From DAINRZ01 sp964634885 (GTDB lineage Bacteria > Bacteroidota > Ignavibacteria > Kapaibacteriales > UBA2268): a stretch of DNA of 28,662 nt. The notes beneath the pieces were generated by a model. It saw only the letters and a list, made by a program, of their open reading frames with translations, was not told the origin of the DNA and ran no database searches. The stretch is from assembly GCA_964634885.1 (NCBI GenBank), contig CAZWLN010000058.1, positions 1 through 28,662 on the forward strand, given 5' to 3'. Below, piece by piece: positions 21,698 through 28,662 of this stretch (position 1 is the stretch's first letter; each line of letters opens with the position of its first letter). Position numbers and translations under genes: made by a program.

Positions 21698-22393
21698 ATG
21701 GCCTTAAAGTCCTGGCTTTTAAGCGATGGGACAAAGATTGTCCGGGTAATGGGGTTGAGGAGCAATTCCTATGTTGTGGTGCTGCCTTCAGCCACCGTCC
21801 TCGTTGACACAAGCGTTGCCATGAACAGGAAAAGACTGATTGGACGCATCAGGTCTCTCATCGGCCCCTCCGGCAGCCTCGATTACCTGATAATAACCCA
21901 CTGCCACTTCGACCACTGCGCCAATGCGGCAGCCCTGCGAAAAGAGTTCGGCTGCAGGATTGTTCAAAGCAGGACTGACTCATTAATTTCCAGGACGGGG
22001 AAAATGGCTGTACCAACAGGTTTCGGCAGTTTCCCCGACATGGTATTGAAACACAGCGGCACATTAATGGATTATGAGCCTTACGAAGCGGACATTATTG
22101 CGGGAGAAGACGGTACCGTCGCAGAACTTCCCAAAAATATCACACTGCTAACGACACCCGGACACAGCAAAGGGTCAGTCAGCGTAATAGTCAATAATGA
22201 AACAGCCATTGCCGGGGACACACTTTTCGGAGTCTTACACCGGTCAGTATTACCGCCATGGTACAAAGACAGGCATGAACTGGTAAAGAGCTGGGGTAAG
22301 CTTCTTGCAACGGGCTGTACACTGTTCCTCCCGGGCCACGGCAGGGCAATTGCCCGTGAAAGACTTCAGCGTGCCTTTGAAAAGAGGGTTTGA
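21698..22393 (+). CDS. Metallo-beta-lactamase-fold hydrolase
   Basis: 231 residues with a complete binuclear metal site: THCHFDH (His68, His70, Asp72, His73), TPGHSKGS (His155), AGDTLFG (Asp174) and PGHG (His214). This fold includes glyoxalase II, lactonases, phosphodiesterases and many uncharacterised hydrolases. The spacing and the single domain fit the glyoxalase-II-like group, but the substrate cannot be read from the sequence. It starts 11 nt after mlaD and so belongs to the mla operon; a link to lipid or thioester processing is only an inference. A perfect 12-bp palindrome, GGGCAATTGCCC, lies near the gene's 3' end. Confidence 0.85.
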   Translation: MALKSWLLSDGTKIVRVMGLRSNSYVVVLPSATVLVDTSVAMNRKRLIGRIRSLIGPSGSLDYLIITHCHFDHCANAAALRKEFGCRIVQSRTDSLISRTGKMAVPTGFGSFPDMVLKHSGTLMDYEPYEADIIAGEDGTVAELPKNITLLTTPGHSKGSVSVIVNNETAIAGDTLFGVLHRSVLPPWYKDRHELVKSWGKLLATGCTLFLPGHGRAIARERLQRAFEKRV

Positions 22394-22617
22394 AAAGTTA
22401 ATTGCCCTCCCTGTAATTCTTTCCGATTTATGCCTGAAAGCTGATTTCATCGACGGCAGCGCTGTTCCAACGATGTCCCGGCTTTCTATTGATGTTTAAA
22501 AATTGTCAAATCTTTGTCAAATATTTTATTATGAGTAATCTTTTCACGAAATTTAGCGTCTAAAGGAAAGTGATTTGCATTAAACTATGATGAATTATAT
22601 TGATGACAGGTAGAATT

Positions 22618-25431
22618 ATGCGGTTTTTTAAGTTATTGGTGATATTATATTTAACGGCTCTGACATGCAATGCACAGAACTATTCGGTCAGGGGTATCGT
22701 AACCGACGAGTCAGGCAGCCCGCTGCCGGGTGCGACTGTTTCGCTGCTCTCGGTGAAAGACTCTTCAATCGTTGACGGTGAAGTTACTTCGACAAAAGGC
22801 TCCTTCGTTTTTACCGGCATTCATAAAAACAAATACCTGATGAAGATAACGTATATCGGCTATTCAGAAAAGTACCTCGACATTAACTATACGGCCGGCC
22901 CCCTGAACCTTGGGAAAATTGCCCTGGAAGTCAGCTCTGTCGTTACCGGCACTGTCGTTGTCAAAGCAGACGCTCCGATGGCAACGATGAAGGGAGACAC
23001 GACCCAGTACAACGCCGGAGCTTTCACAACCAATCCTGACGCCACTGCTGAGGACCTCGTGGCAAAGATGCCCGGCATTACAGTCCAGGACAACAAAGTA
23101 CAGGCTCAGGGCGAAGACGTGAAGAAAGTGCTCGTTGACGGTAAACCCTTCTTCGGTGAAGACCCCAATTCCGTACTCAAGAACATTCCTGCCGAAGTCA
23201 TCGACAAGATACAGGTGTTTGACAAGAAAAGCGACCAGGCTGAGTTCACCGGTTTCGACGACGGCAACACTACCAAAACGATGAATATTACAACAAAAGT
23301 AAAATACAGGAACGGAGTCTTCGGCAAAGCATTCGCCGGCGGCGGCAATGAAGAGAAATACAAAGCCGGGGGGGTACTTAACATCTTTAACGACGACAGA
23401 AGAATATCCATACTCGGCCAAAGCAATAACGTCAACGAACAGAATTTCTCACCGGAAGACCTGATGGGGGTAATGAGTTCCGGGGGCAGTAAGTCCGGCG
23501 GTGGCGGCCCGGGCATGGGCGGCGGTCCTGGCGGCGGTGGTGGCGGCAAATTCGGCGGTGGCGGGCCTGGGGCAGATCCGACCCAGTTCCTGGTTGACTG
23601 GAAGGGAGGGCTTACAACTACTAATGCTTTCGGTGTCAATTACAATGAGGAATTCTTCGACAAGGTCGAAGTTACTGCAAGCTATTTCTTTAACTGGTCC
23701 AGGAACAATACTGAGTCGGACATTTACAGGAACTATTTTACTTCCGAAAACGGGCTGACTTACACCGAGAACTCATTGACAAACAGTACAAACATGAACC
23801 ACCGGTTCAACATGAAGATTGAATACGAGATCGACTCATCCAACTCCATCAGGATTCAGCCCCGCTTCACATCGCAGCCCAACGAAGGCTCAGGTTCGGT
23901 CCTGGGACAGTATCTTACCAACGGCAGCGTTTTCAGTACGACACAATACACAAACACATCCGACCTGCTGGCAACCAACTTCTCAATGCCGGTACTCTAC
24001 CGCCACAAATTCGGGAAAGACGGAAGAACCATCTCGCTCAACATTAATCCCGGCTACAACACAACTGAAGGCAACGGGACCTTAGTGTCAAAAACAACAT
24101 ACTTCGACGGAACCGATGAAGACTCCACCGACCAGGTGGCTGAAGTGGACAAAACCGGCTTTACGCTCACCTCGAGCCTGAACTATACGGAGCCTCTCGA
24201 CAGCAACAACTCCCTGCAGATACGTTACGGAAACAGCTACAGTAAAAGCAATTCCGACAAATTTACCAACGACCTGGCCGGCGACAACACTTACAGCCTG
24301 CTCGACACCCTGTCGAGCAGTTCCTTCGACAGCCGTTACTTTTCCCAGGAAGCGGAACTGGGCTACCGTTTCAAGAACGATAATATTAATTTCAACGCTG
24401 GTTGTTCCTATCAATGGGCAAAACTCGAAAACGACAGGACTTTCCCCCTGAGCTATGACATCACGAGGAATTTCAACAGCGTGCTGTTCAACGCCATGAT
24501 GATGTATAAATTCAGTAAATCGGAGAACCTGAGGATTCATTACAGGACAAATACAAACGCTCCATCCATCGACCAACTGCAGGATGTGCTCGACAACAGC
24601 AACCCTCTGCAGCTCTCCATCGGCAATACGGACCTGAACCAGTCCTACCAGCATTCCGTCAGGATACGCTATTCGTCCGTCAACACAAAGGCAGGTTCCT
24701 CTTTCTTTGCCATGGCCGGAGCCAATTACACCGACGATTACATTGCCAGGGATGTAATGTACTCCACAACGGATACGCTTACGTACAAGAACCTGGTACT
24801 ACAGCCCGGGACACAACTCTCAACATACTCGAACATAGACGGGTACTTCAGCCTCAACTCTTTTATTTCTTACGGAATACCGTTAAAATTCATTAAAACG
24901 AACCTCAACCTCAACCTGATGGCCAATTATACGAAATCGCCCAGCAGCCTCAACGGGAAAATCAACTACGCGGAAACTCCTTCGGCTGGCGGCGGGGTTT
25001 TCCTCAGCAGCAACCTTGGCAAAAACGTGGATTTCATGCTCTCTACCAATATTACTTACAACAAAACTACCAATTCCACGAGTACAAGCCTGAACCAGGA
25101 GTATTTCAAACAGAACTCGAGAGCCAGGATAAACATTATCCTCTTCGACGGCTTAGTCATCAACAGCGACCTCTCACATACCTATTCCAACGGTGTGTCG
25201 GAGTCGAACGACCAGAATTACCTCCTGTGGAACATTGGCCTCGGCTGGAAATTCCTGAAGAACAACGCCGGAGAACTGCGCTTGTCGTGCAACGACATCC
25301 TGGAGCAGAACTCCGCCGTCCAGTACAACACTACTGAAACCTATTTCGAAGACTCCAGGACAAACATCATACCCAGGTATGTTCTGCTTACATTCACTTA
25401 CAACTTCAAAAGCTATGTCAATAATGACTGA
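22618..25431 (+). CDS. TonB-dependent-receptor-like outer membrane barrel protein
   Basis: 937 residues. A signal peptide (MRFFKLLVILYLTALTCNA) precedes a CarboxypepD_reg-like domain (about 22-105, GIVTDESGSPLPGATVSL). A plug-like region follows (about 120-230: LVAKMPGITVQDNKV, KKVLVDGKPFFGEDPNSVL, IDKIQVFDKKSDQAEFTGF), then a long barrel ending in PRYVLLTFTYNF. This layout matches the Bacteroidota outer-membrane beta-barrel family 3, relatives of TonB receptors. A Gly-rich stretch at about residues 288-317, made almost entirely of Gly with Pro, Lys and Phe, interrupts the first barrel strands. Ligand unknown. TTG 22600 and ATG 22603 are alternative starts; 22618 gives the best signal peptide. 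Confidence 0.82.
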   Translation: MRFFKLLVILYLTALTCNAQNYSVRGIVTDESGSPLPGATVSLLSVKDSSIVDGEVTSTKGSFVFTGIHKNKYLMKITYIGYSEKYLDINYTAGPLNLGKIALEVSSVVTGTVVVKADAPMATMKGDTTQYNAGAFTTNPDATAEDLVAKMPGITVQDNKVQAQGEDVKKVLVDGKPFFGEDPNSVLKNIPAEVIDKIQVFDKKSDQAEFTGFDDGNTTKTMNITTKVKYRNGVFGKAFAGGGNEEKYKAGGVLNIFNDDRRISILGQSNNVNEQNFSPEDLMGVMSSGGSKSGGGGPGMGGGPGGGGGGKFGGGGPGADPTQFLVDWKGGLTTTNAFGVNYNEEFFDKVEVTASYFFNWSRNNTESDIYRNYFTSENGLTYTENSLTNSTNMNHRFNMKIEYEIDSSNSIRIQPRFTSQPNEGSGSVLGQYLTNGSVFSTTQYTNTSDLLATNFSMPVLYRHKFGKDGRTISLNINPGYNTTEGNGTLVSKTTYFDGTDEDSTDQVAEVDKTGFTLTSSLNYTEPLDSNNSLQIRYGNSYSKSNSDKFTNDLAGDNTYSLLDTLSSSSFDSRYFSQEAELGYRFKNDNINFNAGCSYQWAKLENDRTFPLSYDITRNFNSVLFNAMMMYKFSKSENLRIHYRTNTNAPSIDQLQDVLDNSNPLQLSIGNTDLNQSYQHSVRIRYSSVNTKAGSSFFAMAGANYTDDYIARDVMYSTTDTLTYKNLVLQPGTQLSTYSNIDGYFSLNSFISYGIPLKFIKTNLNLNLMANYTKSPSSLNGKINYAETPSAGGGVFLSSNLGKNVDFMLSTNITYNKTTNSTSTSLNQEYFKQNSRARINIILFDGLVINSDLSHTYSNGVSESNDQNYLLWNIGLGWKFLKNNAGELRLSCNDILEQNSAVQYNTTETYFEDSRTNIIPRYVLLTFTYNFKSYVNND

Positions 25432-25439
25432 TTATTGAC
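25417..25439. other. Perfect 9-bp inverted repeat across a stop codon
   Basis: GTCAATAAT (25417-25425) and ATTATTGAC (25431-25439) flank a 5-nt loop and straddle the stop codon of the barrel gene. It lies between convergent genes. No T-run follows on either strand, so it may be only a weak terminator or an RNA-protecting hairpin. Confidence 0.4.
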
Positions 25440-25476
25440 GGAAGTTTTCGGGAGCACTGAGGGATGATTGGGAAAC

Positions 25477-26922
25477 TTAATTCGATTCCTTTTCCATTGC
25501 CTCGTAGAGTTCCATTAACTTGTCATACTGCCGGTAATATCCATCACTGGCATTCTTTATTTTGTTAATCTCTTTAACCAGTTGCTCTCTCTTTTGCCTG
25601 GCCAGGTTCAGTTTCTCATAATAATCCAGAGATTGAAGGATGAGGATCCAGCCTTCTTTTTTACAAGAAAACCCTCTCTTGAAAAGTTCCCATTTCTCAT
25701 AGCAGAATTCAGGATCGAAACGGTCTCTTTTCATATTGATGAATTTAATGGCGGAATCGGAATAGGCCGAAACAGTATTGTTATAAATGTTTAGCATTGA
25801 GTCGATGTGAGCATAATCGCAGTTCAACTCAGCTATCCGATAATTGCACTGTGCTATTAAAACATCGAGGGAATCTTCCTTCACGATGCTGCTGGAATAG
25901 CGATTGTTCAACTCAATCAGCTTTTCGTTCAACGCGGCAATGTTTCCGATACTGTTTTCATCGATTGACAAGCAGCTGCTGTCATTAACATCATCTGTTG
26001 CTGACCTGTCAGAACTGTCGCCTGCAACAGGGTCCCCCGATTCCGGTAACCGGCCGTTTTCAAGCATTACGATTTTTTTCAGGAAATCTTTCCCATAGTC
26101 GTCGAGAACACTGTCCATTACGTACAGTCTCCTGACTTTGTCGTCCAGGCCGTCGGAGCTTTCGACAATATTATTACACTGCAGGATGAATCTGTAGGAT
26201 TCGGAAAGCAGGCTGTCGTTCACAGAAGCAAACATCAGCCGGTGTCCTGCATTTTCATCGTCCCGAATGGGAGTACAATCTGTAACTTCGTCCGATTCTG
26301 CCAGCCTTTCTGTCTTCAAATGCCACAATACATGGATTTTCTGCCAGGTTGACTCAATCAGCGGCTCGTACAACGCAACACCGTATTCAAAACTTTTCCC
26401 AAATGAGGTACGGAACAGCCCAATCAAACTGTCCACTTCTTTAATCTCTTCACTGAAGCGCTCCCTGAGGTTTACCAACTCTTCTATTGTGTTGGGTCTT
26501 GCCGGAGAATACAATTCCAGTGTGTCTGTCGAAGGACGCTCCCGCCAGATCGACAACAGGATGGACCTGTAGTCCATCGGCAATCCAATATCATTAAGAT
26601 ATACCAGGAAACCCCTGAGAGCATATTTGTCATGGCTTTGCAGGAAACGGATTACTGCTGCCAGGGCTTCTCCGTAATTGTCTGTACTGCCGTTATTGTT
26701 GCCATGTTCATCGGCTTGTTTTAAATAATACTTATATACTTCCTCATTGCTTGCTCCATTCTGGTTACCGAGCCAGGCGGTGTCAGGCTGATTGCACGAC
26801 TTCAGGCTGTCTAAGCGGAAGTTTAACTGAATATTGTTAACAGTGCCCGGGTAGAGAGGAACGTAAGAATTGAATGACATGAACAGGCAGGTAAGCAGCC
26901 ACAGTTTTGTTGTTTTTTTCAT
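25477..26922 (-). CDS. Uncharacterised exported coiled-coil protein
   Basis: 481 residues; family not recognised. The N-terminus (MKKTTKLWLLTCLFMSFNSY) is a probable signal peptide, so it is likely periplasmic or secreted. The body is strongly helical and polar. Heptad-like stretches occur at about 140-175, at about 325-360, and near the C-terminus (KLNLARQKREQLVKEINKIKN). An Asp/Ser-rich linker is seen near residues 295-325 (DSSDRSATDDVNDSS). Several Cys residues are scattered through the mature part. It has no lipobox and no transmembrane helix beyond the signal. It converges on the receptor gene with a 45-bp gap. Codon and base composition look like the neighbours, so I see no sign of recent transfer. 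Confidence 0.7.
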   Translation of the reverse strand: MKKTTKLWLLTCLFMSFNSYVPLYPGTVNNIQLNFRLDSLKSCNQPDTAWLGNQNGASNEEVYKYYLKQADEHGNNNGSTDNYGEALAAVIRFLQSHDKYALRGFLVYLNDIGLPMDYRSILLSIWRERPSTDTLELYSPARPNTIEELVNLRERFSEEIKEVDSLIGLFRTSFGKSFEYGVALYEPLIESTWQKIHVLWHLKTERLAESDEVTDCTPIRDDENAGHRLMFASVNDSLLSESYRFILQCNNIVESSDGLDDKVRRLYVMDSVLDDYGKDFLKKIVMLENGRLPESGDPVAGDSSDRSATDDVNDSSCLSIDENSIGNIAALNEKLIELNNRYSSSIVKEDSLDVLIAQCNYRIAELNCDYAHIDSMLNIYNNTVSAYSDSAIKFINMKRDRFDPEFCYEKWELFKRGFSCKKEGWILILQSLDYYEKLNLARQKREQLVKEINKIKNASDGYYRQYDKLMELYEAMEKESN

Positions 26923-27221
26923 TACAAATCCAACAAATAGTTATGAAAATTAATCATTTACTATTATTCATATAACACCTGAGGCATGAAAAAAGTTACA
27001 GACTATTTTCAATAAGAATTTTATTTAAGGGATATTCAGACTGAAGCACTGTGAAAAGGCAAAGAATCCGGCAAATGAGCGATCGATAAATACAAAAGGA
27101 TGGTAAATGGAATCGACTAACGGCTTTGGACAGAGCCCTTATTCTCATCACAGGATCAGAGTCCGATCCCGTATTGTTGCAGGGTGTCGATTACACTTGA
27201 CTCATTGGATAATCAGGAAGT
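26923..27221. other. Intergenic region with no identified feature
   Basis: About 300 bp between the coiled-coil gene start and the zinc-ribbon gene stop. The left half is A/T-rich and presumably holds the promoter of the minus-strand coiled-coil gene, but no TAnnTTTG match was found there. The right half is more balanced in composition. An ORF at 27107-27319 on the plus strand is mostly antisense to the zinc-ribbon gene and is not credible. Confidence 0.5.
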
Positions 27222-27458
27222 TTAACCAAGTCCGCACATACCGGAGCCGCAGCCGCCGGGCATGCCGCAGGGAGGCAATTCGCTTTTTCCGGCGTGGGAA
27301 TGGGCCCCACCGACACTGATGCTTGCTGCAGCCATTACTTTCACCGCATTAATAGATTTGCATGACGGGCAGATGTTGTCTTCTTCTTTTTCTTTCGCCT
27401 TGTGCAGCACTTCAAACTTCGTCCCGCAGTCTTTGCAGCGGTAAACATATATCGGCAT
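27222..27458 (-). CDS. FmdB-type zinc-ribbon protein
   Basis: 78 residues. The start MPIYVYRCKDCGTKFE, with CKDC near residues 8-11, and CPSC near residues 31-34 give the four-Cys zinc ribbon of the FmdB family. These are small proteins of uncertain function originally proposed as regulators. The C-terminal half is unusual: a low-complexity tail with His pairs (GGAHSHAG) and four more Cys in a Gly-rich context (PPCGMPGGCGSGMCGLG). It may bind additional metal. The frame is open 15 nt further upstream to a TTG, but MPIYVYRC is the conserved family start. It is monocistronic as far as can be seen. Confidence 0.85.
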   Translation of the reverse strand: MPIYVYRCKDCGTKFEVLHKAKEKEEDNICPSCKSINAVKVMAAASISVGGAHSHAGKSELPPCGMPGGCGSGMCGLG

Positions 27459-27684
27459 AAAACATTTCTCCAATTCAATATTAAAATTACACGGAATTGT
27501 CTGACGTCATTCCTTCAAAATGATTTTACAGCCTGTGCGGTATTATTACCCGGCAATCGTTGGTCAGCAATCGCGACATATTGTCCTCAGCAATAATTCC
27601 GCTGATTTTTATCTGAGAATCGCTAATAATTACTTACATGAAAAATAATTCATAAAATGTATAGAATTTTACTACAATAAAAAA
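27459..27684. other. Intergenic region between divergent zinc-ribbon and kinase genes
   Basis: About 225 bp with no credible ORF. It would contain the promoter of the minus-strand zinc-ribbon gene, but I could not identify a clear element. Composition becomes progressively A/T-rich toward the promoter-like site at 27685. Confidence 0.4.
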
Positions 27685-27692
27685 TAATTTTG
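27685..27692 (+). promoter_or_regulatory. Bacteroidetes-type -7 element (TAATTTTG) before the kinase leader
   Basis: TAATTTTG matches TAnnTTTG and is the same octamer seen at 2580 and 9496. It would start transcription near 27699, placing the small ORF at 27736, the hairpin at 27766-27807 and the kinase gene at 27870 on one transcript. No clear -33 TTG lies at the expected distance. Confidence 0.35.
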
Positions 27693-27735
27693 ACGATATA
27701 AACATATAATATATTAATAATTAGGTGGGGGTATT

Positions 27736-27891
27736 ATGAAGAACAATATTTTTCCCCGGCGCCTTAAACAAGGCTCAACCAGCATGTGGGCTTTGTTTTT
27801 TCTTTTTAACCCATATCCTCCTGTCAATCAACCAGTTAACAATTGTTGTCATCATTCGAAGGTGGAGCCATGCAAAAAGAAAACCTTTTAG
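27736..27891 (+). CDS. Possible 51-codon leader ORF upstream of the kinase gene
   Basis: Starts MKNNIFPRRLKQGSTSMWA and ends KKKTF. It begins 5 nt after a purine-rich AGGTGGGGG, a better ribosome site than most real genes here have. Its codons 11-24 cover an intrinsic-terminator hairpin, and its 3' end overlaps the start of the cytidylate-kinase-like gene in another frame. That arrangement suits a leader peptide whose translation would affect hairpin folding. Composition after codon 20 (poly-Phe from the T-run) is not protein-like, so it may simply be the ribosome-entry part of an untranslated leader. Confidence 0.3.
   Translation: MKNNIFPRRLKQGSTSMWALFFLFNPYPPVNQPVNNCCHHSKVEPCKKKTF
27766..27807 (+). 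terminator. Intrinsic terminator/attenuator upstream of the kinase gene
   Basis: AAACAAGGCTC (27766-27776) pairs with GGGCTTTGTTT (27788-27798) over an 11-nt loop with two G-T wobbles, and is followed by a T-rich tail through 27807. No plus-strand gene ends upstream of it, because the preceding gene is on the other strand. It therefore terminates either a small RNA or the leader of the downstream kinase gene. Confidence 0.7.
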
Positions 27892-28565
27892 TAAAGTACT
27901 TTTCCAGGTATCTTTACAAAGAAGTTCCGCCCAGGGATGGAGGGCCGATCATTACTATCTCGCGCGAGTATGGCTGTAATGCGCTCGAGATAGCTGAAGG
28001 CATCGCTGCCGTCATTAACAGCAAAGCCAACGGCACACCAGGAAGACCAAAGTGGAACGTTGTCAGCAAGGAGATACTCAGCCGCTCGGCAGAAGAACTA
28101 CAAACAAAACCGGACTTCATCTCACATATCTTTGAAGGGAGGGAATCGGGCTTCTTCGAAGAAGTCATAGGTTCCATCATCAGGAACTATTACGTAAGGA
28201 ACAGCAAGATTATCAAGACAGTCAAGACAGTCATCAGGTCCTACGCCTGGGAGGGCAACGCGATACTCATCGGCAGGGCAAGCTGTGTCGTTGCAAACGA
28301 CATTGCAAAGTCTCTGCATATAAAGATGATTGCGCCTCTCGATTACCGCATAGAAAAAATTGCTGCAAAGTACAAACTCAATCACAAAACCGCTACGGAG
28401 AAAGTCGCAGAAGTGGACGCCAGCAGGCAGGCTTTCTTGAAGTTCTTTATCGGGGACAAAGCGGAGTATGATTTCTACGACATCGTCATTAACCGCGCAA
28501 GGCTTAGCACTGAGGAAATAATTGATATTATAATGAAACTGGCTTCATCGAAAGGACTGATATGA
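27870..28565 (+). CDS. Cytidylate-kinase-like family protein
   Basis: 231 residues of the cytidylate-kinase-like family (Cytidylate_kin2 type). The N-terminal nucleotide-binding strand is IITISREYGCNALEIAEGIAAVI. In this family the usual GxxGxGK[ST] P-loop is replaced by SREYG-type sequence. Other marks are KWNVVSKEIL, AILIGRASCVVAND and the lid region around LDYRIEKIAAKYKLNHKTA, with DFYDIVINRARLS near the end. Substrates are unproven for most members; a nucleotide- or small-molecule-kinase role is likely. The frame extends to a TTG at 27843, but the ATG at 27870 follows GGTGGAG. A promoter-like site, leader ORF and terminator hairpin lie upstream, suggesting attenuation. Confidence 0.83.
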   Translation: MQKENLLVKYFSRYLYKEVPPRDGGPIITISREYGCNALEIAEGIAAVINSKANGTPGRPKWNVVSKEILSRSAEELQTKPDFISHIFEGRESGFFEEVIGSIIRNYYVRNSKIIKTVKTVIRSYAWEGNAILIGRASCVVANDIAKSLHIKMIAPLDYRIEKIAAKYKLNHKTATEKVAEVDASRQAFLKFFIGDKAEYDFYDIVINRARLSTEEIIDIIMKLASSKGLI

Positions 28566-28586
28566 CAGGTTGATACGGGCTTAATT

Positions 28587-28662
28587 GGTGGCTGGTGGCC
28601 GGTGGCTGGTGGCTGGTGGCCGGTGGCTGGTGGCCGGTGGCTGGTGGCCGGTGGCTGGTGGC
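28587..28662. repeat. Heptamer tandem repeat (GGTGGCY)n reaching the window edge
   Basis: Ten complete 7-bp units plus a partial eleventh, all GGTGGC followed by T or C. The last base alternates T/C almost regularly (T C T T C T C T C T), so the effective unit may be 14 bp. It begins 21 nt after the kinase stop codon and continues to the window end, so its full length is unknown. It is purine/G-rich on the plus strand, unlike the A/T-rich heptamer array at 29-63. Confidence 0.92.

Noticed and set aside
22344..22355. Palindrome GGGCAATTGCCC as an operator
   Set aside because: Lies within the coding region near the 3' end of the hydrolase gene and away from any start; probably chance, so not listed as a regulatory site.
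22864..24654. Several long minus-strand ORFs opposite the receptor gene
   Set aside because: Shadows of the plus-strand receptor; composition follows the complementary codons and no domain is seen.
27107..27319. Plus-strand ORF overlapping the zinc-ribbon gene
   Set aside because: Arg-rich translation of the antisense of a conserved four-Cys zinc ribbon; no supporting evidence.
28587..28662. Terminal repeat considered as a CRISPR array
   Set aside because: Units are 7 bp and contiguous, with no spacers; no cas gene is present.
1..28662. Search for tRNA, rRNA, tmRNA, integrase and transposase signatures
   Set aside because: No T-arm-like GGTTCGAATCC sequences with paired flanks, no rRNA cores and no recombinase motifs were seen by eye; degenerate RNAs could still be missed.

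Overview
The window is chromosomal DNA from a member of the Bacteroidota/Chlorobiota lineage, plausibly an Ignavibacteria- or Kapabacteria-like organism. The main evidence is the set of outer-membrane genes. There is a PorV/UPF0164-like barrel, a PD40-repeat protein with OmpA domains, small PorT-like barrels, and a CarboxypepD_reg/plug outer-membrane receptor. Several intergenic regions also carry the Bacteroidetes-type -7 element TAnnTTTG, and A/T-rich leaders are more common than strong Shine-Dalgarno sites. No tRNA, rRNA, CRISPR array, transposase or phage gene was recognised. Most genes look like ordinary chromosomal content, and taxonomy below phylum level is inference.

Left part (1-6150): a heptamer tandem repeat; a minus-strand DEDD 3'-5' exonuclease; BamD with a small barrel protein 12 nt downstream; a DedA-family membrane protein; a gene-free stretch of about 415 bp; a PorV-like barrel ending at a strong terminator; and an acetate transporter of the GPR1/FUN34/YaaH family. 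A possible 51-codon small ORF follows the transporter.

Centre (6226-9384): six consecutive stand-alone CheY-like receiver genes form three tandem A-B pairs. The A proteins resemble each other and the B proteins resemble each other, as expected if a two-gene cassette was triplicated. No kinase, phosphotransfer protein or output domain lies nearby. This is the most unusual part of the window. It is followed by a two-subunit dehydratase of the LeuC/LeuD-homoaconitase family with a strong terminator, then a minus-strand pair encoding a DUF134 regulator and a NifX/NifB-type cofactor-binding protein.

Right part (12439-28662): a large minus-strand PD40/OmpA protein with two OmpA domains and a 295-residue barrel protein; RsmB, converging on an enlarged NusB; an Mla-type lipid-transport operon (STAS-MlaE fusion, MlaF, MlaD) with a metallo-beta-lactamase-fold hydrolase; a 937-residue outer-membrane receptor; an unrecognised secreted coiled-coil protein; an FmdB-type zinc ribbon; and a cytidylate-kinase-like gene. 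That last gene is preceded by a promoter-like site, a small ORF and an intrinsic-terminator hairpin, which together resemble an attenuated leader. The window ends inside a second heptamer repeat (GGTGGCY)n.

Functionally, the window is dominated by envelope biogenesis (BamD, Mla, OmpA-type anchoring, barrels), rRNA maturation and transcription factors (RsmB, NusB), and the receiver array. The array's inputs and outputs must be encoded elsewhere.
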